Assembly: GCA_944388995.1 (NCBI GenBank)
Contig: CALXKN010000001.1
Location: 248,001 to 312,000 of the forward strand
Length of the DNA stretch: 64,000 bases
Direction of reading: 5' to 3'
DNA from: an uncultured Spirochaetota bacterium
GTDB taxonomy: Bacteria; Spirochaetota; Spirochaetia; JAFGXN01
Part shown: positions 1 to 7,408 of the stretch, one piece after another
How positions within the stretch are numbered: position 1 is the stretch's first letter
Layout: each line of letters opens with the position of its first letter
Made by a program: the position numbers and the translations under genes
Notes under the pieces: generated by a model
The model's database searches: none
Told to the model about the DNA's origin: nothing
The model's input: only the letters and a program-made list of their open reading frames with translations

Positions 1-170
1 TGTAAAAACTATGTCCGGTTTCCCCGGAAGGATTTTATAGTTTATTCTATAGCGCATATTTTTCTTCCACAACATTGATCTTAAAATCATTTCCGGTTTT
101 GTTTTCTCGGATTTTATGGAAGACATTATTTTATGAGTAACAGTCAAAGAACGCATATATCGGATTGCTT

Positions 171-1214
171 TTAATTAAAATATTGATTCAAAAATTTTTT
201 TACCTGTTCGTATTCCCAAGTATTTTTAAACTGTCCAACAACCAACCGACACCACTGTTTAATTCTGTCGGCAGAAATCTGTTCCCCCCAATGTTCTTCT
301 AAGACTTCCTCGTCTGTTGAATTTATAACTTTTTTGATTTCGTCTTTATATTTACATACGCGTCCCAGTGTAGCGGAAACTGTCGACGTTTCTTCATTCA
401 CGGTCAAGTTTATTTTCCCTCCGGCAGAAAAACCGTCGCGTATATTGGTATTAACGACTCCGTTTCGCACAACAAGCCATAATGCGTAACGATTATATTT
501 TTTACTGCTATCCGAAAACAATTCAGGAAAAAAAGCATACCCTTGGATCACGAGAGACTCTTTTTCCGAAGCAGACAGTGCCGTCCATAATTTTACAGTC
601 GGCGGCACAGACTCATTTTCATTTGCCGTCCACCAAAGACTCTCTCCGTTCTTTAATTTACTTTTGTAATATTTTGACACCGGCGCAATCGGATTTTCCA
701 TTAACCTCAGTGAATCGTAAGGAATTCCGATTTTATCAAATATAGTTTCTCCTCTGCGAAGACGCATATCAATTTGATACCTAGGATAATGAGTAACCGC
801 AATCCCTGACAAGCATTCTTCATACGGTCTTGATAAAAATTTTACAGGACGTCCCAACTTTCCAAATGTCAGATAAATTCGCTCTACACTTTCATTTCTG
901 GTTGATTCAAGTATACTGCTTCCGATAGAAGTCCAATGATTTTTCCCGGTACTTTTGACTTCTATTCCGTAAAATTTATTAATTACAATATCAGGAAAAG
1001 ACGCTCCAGAAACCAAATAAATTGTATTTTCAAATTCCGTACCTCTTGCACATTGACAGACAGCGGAATAAACATCTTCTTCCAATAATCGTCCGTTTCT
1101 TGTAACATAATAATCCTCACGCGACAATGCGTCTTTATTCAGCAGGTCGTCCATATTGTGAATCAGTTTCTGAAACTCCGATTTCGGGGGATTTGGATTT
1201 TCTGAAAAAATCAT
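171..1214 (-). CDS. Type II restriction endonuclease, PD-(D/E)XK fold, partner of the adjacent C5 methyltransferase
   Basis: 347 aa. The sequence shows a PD-(D/E)XK nuclease core: FPDIV with Asp75, followed ten residues later by IEVKST with Glu85 and Lys87, the usual metal-binding D...ExK arrangement. An upstream acidic pair (Glu45-Glu46, LLEED) could be the helix-A glutamate. The start codon overlaps the stop of the cytosine methyltransferase by the ATGA quadruplet (1211-1214), so the two are translationally coupled and almost certainly form one R-M pair, with the methylase translated first. Function inferred: cleavage of unmethylated foreign DNA at the site protected by the neighbour. I do not recognise the subfamily, so the recognition site is unknown. 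Composition is more AT-rich than the housekeeping genes, which suggests transfer. Confidence 0.8.
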   Translation of the reverse strand: MIFSENPNPPKSEFQKLIHNMDDLLNKDALSREDYYVTRNGRLLEEDVYSAVCQCARGTEFENTIYLVSGASFPDIVINKFYGIEVKSTGKNHWTSIGSSILESTRNESVERIYLTFGKLGRPVKFLSRPYEECLSGIAVTHYPRYQIDMRLRRGETIFDKIGIPYDSLRLMENPIAPVSKYYKSKLKNGESLWWTANENESVPPTVKLWTALSASEKESLVIQGYAFFPELFSDSSKKYNRYALWLVVRNGVVNTNIRDGFSAGGKINLTVNEETSTVSATLGRVCKYKDEIKKVINSTDEEVLEEHWGEQISADRIKQWCRLVVGQFKNTWEYEQVKKFLNQYFN

Positions 1215-2440
1215 TTTGATTCCTTAAAAAAAAGATTCCATTTCTTTTCAATGTTTTTGGCTATATTATAAGCCAAAACACACGGAACCGCATTTCCTAT
1301 TAATTTATACGCATCGCTTGCCGAAACATTTTTCTGATCATTTGTTTTCGGCAAAATAAATTCATAATCATCCGGAAAAGTTTGAATTCTGGCGCATTCC
1401 CGGACGGATAAACGTCTTTCTTTCAGCCCTTTGTTTAACTCTTCGAATAGAATTCCGCCGTGATCGGCTCTTAATCGACGGAATTCTATATTTCCGTGAT
1501 GTTCCGATCTTATTGCGGGACTTACGCCATTCATTTTTATTTCAATTTGCCCTTGGCAATGTTTTCCCATGTATTTTGCCTTTGAATAATTCTTTTGCGC
1601 CAAATCAGATGATTTTTCCGGTTCCTCCAACCCGACAAATGCGTCCTGACAAGTAACGAACGGCAACAGTTTTCCGCCATGTGTTTTAGGCGGATAAGGA
1701 TCATACTGATCGGGAATTTCAGATTGCGTAAGCGCACGTAAAGCTTCTGCATTTAACGCATTTTTCTTAAATCCGAAAAAAATGACGCGCTCTCTTGATT
1801 GAGGAACGCCGTATTCAGGAGCATATAATACTTTTGCCGGAACAACAAGATAACCGCCGTTTCCCGCTTCCGCAAAATCCGACTCAATAATTTCTTTTAC
1901 ATTTTCTAAATTCACCAGACCTTTAACATTTTCGGCTATAAACAATTTCGGTTGAACTATGGTTACAACCTCTTTCATCCACATATATAACTGCCCGCGG
2001 CTTTCCATTGAAGGAGCGTCCTGTTTCAGTCTTCCGCCCAAATGGCTTTTTTGAGAATTAAATCCCAACCGTTTTCCGGCAACAGAAAAATCCTGACAAG
2101 GAAAGCCGCCTGTAACAATATCAATTTGACGGGGGAAAATATGAACGCCCAGCTTCTCTTGTTTTACCAAATCAACAATACTATCCACATGATAAATTGT
2201 TCCGGCGTTTTTTTTCCTTCGCTTAAAATAAGAAACCCATGCTGTTTTCGCATCGGGTTTAATGTCATTTGCAAAAACTGTCGTAAATTGTGTCGGTTTT
2301 ACGATTACCCAATCCCCTTTCGATTCTTTTATCCAATCAGAATGAATTTCCGTATTAATGGATTTTCTTAAACACTGAAAATCCCCTTCAAAGCCTATAT
2401 CCATACCTCCGCACCCGGAAAATAAAGATAATAAATTCAC
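1211..2440 (-). CDS. DNA (cytosine-5) methyltransferase of a type II R-M system
   Basis: 409 aa with the C5-methyltransferase motifs in order: motif I LFSGCGGMDIGFEG near the N-terminus (SAM binding), motif IV GGFPCQDFSVAGKR with the catalytic Cys, motif VI ENVKG, motif VIII QSRERV, then a target-recognition region containing HHGNIEFRRL, motif IX RECARIQTFPDDY and motif X LIGNAVP. An insertion of roughly 50 residues between motifs I and IV is longer than in minimal enzymes. It methylates cytosine in the site cut by the overlapping endonuclease. Start chosen because GGGAG lies 6-10 nt upstream of the ATG, and a TTGAAA/TATAAT promoter precedes it. The specificity cannot be read from sequence alone. 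Confidence 0.93.
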   Translation of the reverse strand: MNLLSLFSGCGGMDIGFEGDFQCLRKSINTEIHSDWIKESKGDWVIVKPTQFTTVFANDIKPDAKTAWVSYFKRRKKNAGTIYHVDSIVDLVKQEKLGVHIFPRQIDIVTGGFPCQDFSVAGKRLGFNSQKSHLGGRLKQDAPSMESRGQLYMWMKEVVTIVQPKLFIAENVKGLVNLENVKEIIESDFAEAGNGGYLVVPAKVLYAPEYGVPQSRERVIFFGFKKNALNAEALRALTQSEIPDQYDPYPPKTHGGKLLPFVTCQDAFVGLEEPEKSSDLAQKNYSKAKYMGKHCQGQIEIKMNGVSPAIRSEHHGNIEFRRLRADHGGILFEELNKGLKERRLSVRECARIQTFPDDYEFILPKTNDQKNVSASDAYKLIGNAVPCVLAYNIAKNIEKKWNLFFKESK

Positions 2441-2457
2441 GACAAACTCCCATTCAG

Positions 2458-2487
2458 ATTATATATCAAAACGGAATTGAATTTCAA
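2458..2487 (-). promoter_or_regulatory. Promoter of the first R-M operon
   Basis: On the minus strand TTGAAA (2487-2482), an 18-bp spacer and TATAAT (2463-2458) lead to the methyltransferase ATG at 2440. The -35 hexamer overlaps the edge of the dispersed repeat beginning at 2483, so that repeat contributes part of this promoter. Confidence 0.55.
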
Positions 2488-2554
2488 TACGGTCACTTTC
2501 CCTCCTCCCGCCTTTCCTCACTCCCGGCGGTTTCCGCATTCTGCCGGAACAAAA
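2483..2554. repeat. Dispersed ~72-bp repeat, copy A (direct repeat with 5851-5922)
   Basis: Starts TTCAATACGG and contains CTCCCGCCTTTCCTCA and CCCGGCGGTTTCCG. By eye, about 63 of 72 positions match the copy at 5851-5922 in the same orientation. In both copies the minus strand reads in frame as the last residues of an ORF (here AETAGSEERREEGK), so each repeat supplies the C-terminus and stop of the gene next to it. Copies A and B flank the MmeI-like debris and the NgoMIV-type R-M pair. Confidence 0.8.
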
Positions 2555-3002
2555 GTCCGCCGTTGACATAAGGAAAGGCCGCCAACGCCGGATTGTCGTC
2601 TTTCAGATACGGATTGCGTTTATCCGGCGGCGTGTCAAGAATTTTAAAAAGATCAATCACCGCCCGTCTGATTTTCCGCACGTCAAATTCCTGTAAATAA
2701 TCGTGGAAGATTCCGCGGCGGCCGAAAACGCTGGCATCTTCCGCATAAAGGCAGAACACGTGGCGGACGCAGAGCACGTTGAGACTTTTGAGCGCCGTTT
2801 CGCTTTCGGGATCGGCGTACTGTGCGGCGAAGGCGTCGTAAAGCAGGCCAACGATTTCACCGGCGGCAACGGAAAGTTCCAGTTTGAGGTGTTCGCTTCC
2901 CGTGTCGATGGGAAACCGCAGGCGGTAGAACTCCACAATAATGACGGAAATCTGAACTTCCGGACTTTGCCAAAAACTCAGTGAGTTTTTAAAATTTCTC
3001 AC
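2493..3002 (-). pseudogene. Fragment of an MmeI-like/class I N6-adenine DNA methylase (helicase-spacer region)
   Basis: A 169-codon open stretch resembling only an internal part of the ~900-residue MmeI-type methylase/endonuclease family: FPIDTGSEHLKLELS, AAGEIVGLLYDAF, LCVRHVFCLYAEDASVF, FHDYL, LFKILDTPPDKRNPYL and AAFPYVNGGLLF, which I recognise as the spacer region preceding the methylase domain. The N-terminal nuclease part, the SAM-binding methylase motifs (including NPPY) and the target-recognition domain are absent. The last ~20 codons lie in the dispersed repeat, and the first ~30 codons do not look like the family. It is a truncated relic, not a functional gene. A C-terminal remnant of the same family lies just upstream on the same strand, in the wrong order for a simple truncation. 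Confidence 0.75.
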
Positions 3003-3020
3003 TGAGAAATGAGGCGTTTG

Positions 3021-3227
3021 TCAGTGAGAAATAAAGCGTTTGCCGCCGTCCCAAGCGGGAACAAAGGTTGCAGGAAAAGGCATAAAATACGGCGTTGAGG
3101 GCGGCGGATTCTCAGAAAATTCAAAATCCTGCTTCAAACTGAAACCATAGGCGGCCATGACGGCGCGGTCATTGATCTGGTGCGCCCTGCGCCGCCTGTT
3201 TAATTGCCGCCTTCTGCGCATCGCCAA
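3021..3227 (-). pseudogene. C-terminal remnant of a class I DNA methylase (MmeI/BREX-like)
   Basis: 68 codons containing AHQINDRAVMAAYGF, typical of the extreme C-terminus of large class I DNA methylases (R-x-H-x-x-ND-x-AVM-x-AYGF), followed by a proline-rich tail. No domain precedes it. The stretch between it and the next fragment (about 2999-3043) is a small tandem duplication of CAGTGAGAAATAAAGCGTTT-like sequence. Parts of the tail sequence reappear downstream of the second R-M pair (5409-5560). Not expected to be functional. Confidence 0.6.
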
Positions 3228-3240
3228 ATGGGGAGGGTCT

Positions 3241-3294
3241 ATAAACGGATGTTTATGAGATTATCTTGAATTTTAGTGCCTTTGGTGCTACAAT
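3241..3294 (+). promoter_or_regulatory. Promoter and possible operator of the NgoMIV-type R-M pair
   Basis: TTGAAT (3266-3271), 17-bp spacer, TACAAT (3289-3294). Ten bases upstream of the -35 box is a perfect palindrome, ATAAAC-GGAT-GTTTAT (3241-3256), a plausible operator. No controller-protein gene is present, so if the site is regulatory the methylase itself could be the regulator (speculative). The remaining ~210 bp to the methylase start are AT-rich, with no other supported feature. Confidence 0.5.
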
Positions 3295-3513
3295 AAGAGT
3301 AAATTCGAGAATAAATGAAGATTTTGTTATGCTGATAAGCTATAGAATACTGATAAATAGGGAAATGAATCGGATCAAGAAGAAATGTGATAGAATTAAC
3401 TTTAATGTACTCACACAAATGAGGCGGCCGAGTTCGATTCAAGGGAAATCCCGCATAAAATCTGTTGCCCCTATTTTACGCTATAGGCAAAATTATGGAG
3501 TTTACTGACAGTA

Positions 3514-4560
3514 ATGAACACAAATAACACAAAAGGTTCCCCGTTTTACGAAATTACCAAGAGAGATCAATTTATGTCCTCCCCTTTGACCTGTGTTGAG
3601 ATCTGCGCCGGAGCAGGCGGACAGGCTCTTGGTCTTGCTATGGCGGGCTTTGTTCACGTCGCCCTTGTGGAATATGAAGCTGACTACTGTAAGATTTTAA
3701 AGGAAAACCGTCCGGAATGGAATGTTATTTGTGCCGACGTCCGTGATTTTGACGGGCTCCCATATCGGGGCGTAGATTTACTTGCTGGCGGCGTTCCTTG
3801 TCCGCCCTTTTCTGTTGCCGGCAAACAGCTTGGGAAAGATGATGAACGTGATTTGTTTCCGGAAGCGATCCGGCTTGTTGAAGAAATCAAACCAAGAGCA
3901 GTTATGCTGGAAAATGTGCGCGGATTCTTGGATTCTGGATTTGATGAATACAGGGAGCATATCTTTTCCGAAATCACGAAACTAGGCTATGTCACGCACA
4001 TTAAGTTGCTCAACGCATCCAATTTTGGTATTCCGCAGCTACGCCCAAGGGTTGTAATTGTCGGGATACGGAAAGACCAAATTGGCGCATTTGTATATCC
4101 CGAAGAAAAGCCGAATAGCGCATCTACAGTTGGAAAAGTGCTATATGACTTAATGGCTGAAAATGGATGGGAGAAAGCGAAGGAGTGGGCTGCTCACGCC
4201 AATCGGATTGCCCCTACCTTGGTCGGCGGATCAAAAAAGCATGGAGGCCCCGATCTCGGTCCCACACGAGCCAGAAATGCATGGGCTGAACTTGGAGTTG
4301 ATGGCCGTGGGATTGCCAACGAAGCGCCGACTGCCGGATTCGATGGAATGCCCCGCTTGACAAGCCGGATGATGGCTAGGATTCAGGGATTCCCGGATAC
4401 ATGGACGTTTGGCAATCGGAAAACGGTGGCTTGCCGCATGATTGGCAACGCCTTTCCGCCCCCGGTTGCCCTAGCAGTAGGAGAAAAAATTAAGGAGTGT
4501 CTTGAGTATGGATGCGCTGATTGCAAACGCAAGATTTCACTTTCACAGGCAGTTGTTTGA
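3514..4560 (+). CDS. DNA (cytosine-5) methyltransferase, predicted GCCGGC-specific partner of the NgoMIV-like nuclease
   Basis: 348 aa. C5-methyltransferase motifs: I CAGAGGQALGL, IV GGVPCPPFSVAGKQ (catalytic Cys), VI ENVRG, VIII PQLRPRVVIVG, a short target-recognition region, IX ARIQGFPDTW and X MIGNAFPPPVA. It should methylate a cytosine in the site cut by the next gene, which it overlaps by about 50 bp in another frame. Two starts are possible: ATG 3514, or the internal ATG 3574 (MSSPLTCVE), which has a GAGAG closer by and begins nearer to motif I as in most relatives. The pair is transcribed opposite to the first R-M system and has its own promoter. Specificity is inferred from the endonuclease. 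Confidence 0.92.
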   Translation: MNTNNTKGSPFYEITKRDQFMSSPLTCVEICAGAGGQALGLAMAGFVHVALVEYEADYCKILKENRPEWNVICADVRDFDGLPYRGVDLLAGGVPCPPFSVAGKQLGKDDERDLFPEAIRLVEEIKPRAVMLENVRGFLDSGFDEYREHIFSEITKLGYVTHIKLLNASNFGIPQLRPRVVIVGIRKDQIGAFVYPEEKPNSASTVGKVLYDLMAENGWEKAKEWAAHANRIAPTLVGGSKKHGGPDLGPTRARNAWAELGVDGRGIANEAPTAGFDGMPRLTSRMMARIQGFPDTWTFGNRKTVACRMIGNAFPPPVALAVGEKIKECLEYGCADCKRKISLSQAVV

Positions 4561-5383
4561 AACGAATACACTAACCCTGACATCGGCTGGCGTAGCGTCC
4601 AACGCTGATACCAGCAGCCGGGGATCCAAGGCGATTTCCCGCAGAATTGTTGATATTCTGGTCGATGAGCAGAATCATGCGGTTTCTACGGTGGATAAAA
4701 TTTCCGGACAAACGCTTGGCAAGCAATTTGAGACTTTAACAATGGATTTCTTACAGGAAACTTTTCCGCACTTTCAAAACCTCCGTCCCGGACGTTGGAC
4801 AATACTTCAGCTCGGCAATAATAACAAGCTAAAAACCAGCGATTTTGCACAGTATGAGCATCTGGCGTACTTGAATGAGCTTACAGTACAGAACGCTCAG
4901 TTAGCCGCTGCATTGGGAAACGACTACTTAGTTGCGCCGGATGTGGTCATTTACCGAGATCTATACGAAGATAACGAAATCAACGCTACTCAGTGCATTG
5001 TTGATGACGATGTCAGCAAAATGGCGGATATTCGCAAGTCAAACGGTGGAAAACCACTACTCCACGCCAGCGTATCCGCCAAGTATACCATGCGGAGCGA
5101 CCGGGCGCAAAACAGCCGGACTGAAGCATTGAATTTAATTCGCAATAGAAAAGGACATCTGCCTCATATCGTTGTAGTGACAGCGGAGCCAATGCCAGGT
5201 CGGCTTGCTTCTCTCGCCTTGGGAACAGGTGATATTGACTGTGTTTATCATTTTGCTCTTTATGAACTGATTCGCGCGGTCAAGGAAGTGGCTTCCGAAG
5301 ATGCTACTGAAACTTTAGAAACGCTGGTTCAAGGAAAGCGGCTGAAAGATATTTCCGATCTCCCGTTGGATTTAGCTGTATAA
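4508..5383 (+). CDS. Type II restriction endonuclease, NgoMIV family (predicted G/CCGGC)
   Basis: About 291 aa. The sequence follows R.NgoMIV (286 aa, cuts GCCGGC) as I recall it over nearly its full length: VASNADTSSR, GQTLGKQFE, LRPGRW, LAAALGNDY, APDVVI, HASVSAKYTMRSDRAQNSR, LPHIVVVTAEPMPGR, ALGTGDIDCVYHFALYEL and the C-terminus GKRLKDISDLPLDLAV. Counted from the upstream TTG, catalytic Asp147 and Lys194 are 47 residues apart, as Asp140 and Lys187 are in NgoMIV, and Glu77 corresponds to Glu70. The site-contacting RSDRAQN segment is intact. AAGGAG at 4492-4497 can serve either TTG 4502 (4 nt) or ATG 4508 (10 nt); I chose ATG. All key residues are present, so the enzyme is probably active. 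Confidence 0.93.
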   Translation: MDALIANARFHFHRQLFETNTLTLTSAGVASNADTSSRGSKAISRRIVDILVDEQNHAVSTVDKISGQTLGKQFETLTMDFLQETFPHFQNLRPGRWTILQLGNNNKLKTSDFAQYEHLAYLNELTVQNAQLAAALGNDYLVAPDVVIYRDLYEDNEINATQCIVDDDVSKMADIRKSNGGKPLLHASVSAKYTMRSDRAQNSRTEALNLIRNRKGHLPHIVVVTAEPMPGRLASLALGTGDIDCVYHFALYELIRAVKEVASEDATETLETLVQGKRLKDISDLPLDLAV

Positions 5384-5385
5384 TG

Positions 5386-5850
5386 GCTGATACGATTTCT
5401 TCTGACCAAAGGCACAAAACCCGGCGTTGAAGGCGGCAGATCTTCAAAGACCGTAGCTGCAGCCGAAGTCAAACCGCCGCATTAAAAGACAGCAGACTCT
5501 CAAAAGATTCAAAATCCTGCCGAAGTCAGAATGCCGCGTTAAAAGGCGGCGGATTCGCAAACGTCCGTCAGAGCCGCCGAAGGCGCGAGGGATTGGAGCG
5601 CAAATGAGCGGCCGACGGAAAGGCGGCTCGGGGCAAAGCGGGCAGCTTTGCCGCGGGGGGACGGCGCGGGAGGCCGCGAATTGCAGCGGAAAGCCCGGCG
5701 CCCCGCCTGCGGGGCGCGCGCCCGGAAAACGGAAAGCGTAAACAGTTTTATGCCGATTTAACCGAAGTCATCCGCAACGGGAAGGCGAAGCAAAAATCAA
5801 ACTGAAACGGTCAAAAACGACCGGAACGCTTTTCCCAAACGGAACCAAAG
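5386..5850. other. Non-coding scar downstream of the NgoMIV-type R-M pair
   Basis: 465 bp without a credible gene. The first part (5409-5560) is three degenerate tandem copies of a ~57-bp unit resembling the methylase C-terminal debris at 3058-3140. The middle (about 5578-5735) is very GC-rich with several hairpins, including GGCAAAGC/GCTTTGCC and GCGCCCCGC/GCGGGGCGC. The last ~110 bp is unremarkable sequence leading into repeat copy B. The composition is unlike both the AT-rich R-M genes and the housekeeping genes. Confidence 0.6.
5409..5560. repeat. Degenerate tandem repeat shared with the left flank of the R-M insertion
   Basis: Three diverged units built around CGGCGTTGAAGGCGGC, CCGCATTAAAAGACAGCAG and CCGCGTTAAAAGGCGGCGG. 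The second unit also carries GATTCAAAATCCTGC. The sequence at 3080-3130 (CGGCGTTGAGGGCGGCGG ... ATTCAAAATCCTGC) is a clear relative in the same orientation. The R-M pair therefore sits between related direct repeats. Confidence 0.5.
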
Positions 5851-5922
5851 TTCAATACGGTGACTTTCCGGTCTCCCGCCTTTCCTCACCCCCGGCGGTT
5901 TCCGTATTGCGCTGAAACAAAG
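5851..5922. repeat. Dispersed ~72-bp repeat, copy B (direct repeat with 2483-2554)
   Basis: Begins TTCAATACGG, then CTCCCGCCTTTCCTCA and CCCCGGCGGTTTCCG, matching copy A with roughly nine differences. On the minus strand it encodes the last residues of the MATE pseudogene (TETAGGEERRETGKSPY), so the natural C-terminus of that exporter may have been replaced by the repeat. Confidence 0.8.
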
Positions 5923-7247
5923 GAAGAATTTCTTTTTTGTAAACATGCAAGACAAACGAACCGCAGAGAAGCACCGCTACGGCTTCGGCAATCGGAAACG
6001 CCCACCAAATGTTGTTGACATTTCCCGACAGCGAAAGAAGATAGGCCGCCGGCAAAAGGATGACCATTTGACGGATGAGCGAAACCGTTAAGCTAAGAAA
6101 ACCGTGAGAAAATGCCTGCAAAACGGAGATGCTGACAATACTGAATCCGGCGACCAAAAAGTGCACAGCGATAATGCGCAGCGCCGGCACCCCGATGGAA
6201 ATCATCGTTTCGGAGGCGTTGAAAATTTTCAGCAAAGGAACGGGAATCAGTTGAAAAACAGCAAATCCGATAATCATCAGAATAACCGCATAAACAACGC
6301 TCAATTTAATCGTATGAATAATGCGGTCCGGTTTAGCGGCGCCATAATTGTACGCTAAAATCGGAACCATTCCGTTATTCAAACCGAAAACCGGCAGAAA
6401 AACAAAACTTTGCAATTTAAAGTAAACACCGAAAACGGCAACAGCCGTTGTCGAAAAAAGCGTCAAAATTTTGTTCATGCCGAAAGTCATGACCGAACCG
6501 ATGGCCGCCAAAATAATCGACGGAGTAAATACGGCCGATAATGTGCGCATCAGGCCGATACCCGCGCAGCGAAACGGTAATTTCATGATTGTGAGTTTTA
6601 TTAAAAACAATGGCTAACACGGCGGCGGCAGTCTGTCCAATAACCGTTGCAACAGCCGCTCCGGCGACACCCATTTTTGGAAATCCGATAAGACCGAAAA
6701 TCAAAATCGGATCGAGGATGATGTTTATCACGGCTCCGGTGATTTGCGTAATCATCGTGTAAAAAGTTTTTCCTGTTGACTGCAAAAGCCGTTCCGCCAT
6801 AATCTGAAAAAACATTCCAAAGGAGAAAACCGTACAAATTTGCAAATAAGCGGTTCCGCCATCGACAATTTCTTCTACATCGGTTTGGAATTCGAAAAAA
6901 ATACGAGAGAGAAAAAAGCCTGCCACAGCAAATACAACAGCGCTGCAGAACGCCAGAAAAATCGCATTATTTGCAGCTTTGTTCGCCTGCGCAAAGTTTT
7001 TCTCTCCCAAACTTTTGGAAAGCAGCGCGTTGACTCCGACGCCGGTTCCGGTCGCCACTGCAATCATCAACGATTGAACAGGAAAGGCAAAAGAAACGGC
7101 GGTCAGCGCGTTCTCGCTCAATTTTGCAACAAACATACTGTCGACGATGTTGTAAAGCGCCTGCACCAACATCGAAATCATCATCGGCACAGACATCGAA
7201 ACCAAAAGCCGGTTGACCGGCATCGTTCCCATTTTATTTTCACTCAT
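5852..7247 (-). pseudogene. MATE-family multidrug/Na+ antiporter, frameshifted
   Basis: Two overlapping frames together make one ~460-residue MATE exporter. The N-terminal half (ATG 7247, preceded by AGAGGAAG) has MPVNRLL, NIVDSMFVAKL, ALTAVSFAFPVQ and the helices to about HIIGRIYSV. The sequence then continues in another frame from TPSIILAAIGSVMTFGMNK through FVFLPVFGLNNGMVPILAYNYGA to the C-terminus. The break is near 6515-6530, at TACTCCGTCGATT. The family pattern predicts a few extra codons between two TCCGTCG motifs, so an 11-bp loss between short direct repeats would explain it. The last residues come from the dispersed repeat. Inactive as read, unless the shift is a sequencing error. 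Confidence 0.85.
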
Positions 7248-7373
7248 AACTTCCTCTTGTGCTTCTTCGACTTTCATTCGAATTCTATTAATCGAGAAAA
7301 TTAATGTCAATTATCCGCCGACTTTTTTCCCGCAATTTAAAATCGGAAAAGATTATTTTTTCAGATACCAATA

Positions 7374-7402
7374 TTGAAGAATCCCGTCAAAAACGGTATA
7401 AC
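7374..7402 (+). promoter_or_regulatory. Promoter placing transcription start on the lysC start codon
   Basis: TTGAAG (7374-7379), 17-bp spacer, TATAAC (7397-7402). The expected +1 is 7409, exactly the A of the ATG. No Shine-Dalgarno is visible, so the mRNA is predicted to be leaderless. Confidence 0.6.
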
Positions 7403-7408
7403 AGATTT

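Noticed and set aside
2493-3002. Intact small methylase gene
   Set aside because: Only the spacer region of a ~900-residue family is present; no SAM or NPPY motif, and the end lies in a dispersed repeat.
3266-3508. 80-codon ORF before the NgoMIV-type methylase, considered as a controller protein
   Set aside because: No helix-turn-helix, no ribosome binding site, and the promoter -35 hexamer lies on its first codons.
7304-7408. N-terminal extension of aspartate kinase
   Set aside because: Homologues begin at the later Met, and the -35/-10 pair for this gene lies inside the extension.
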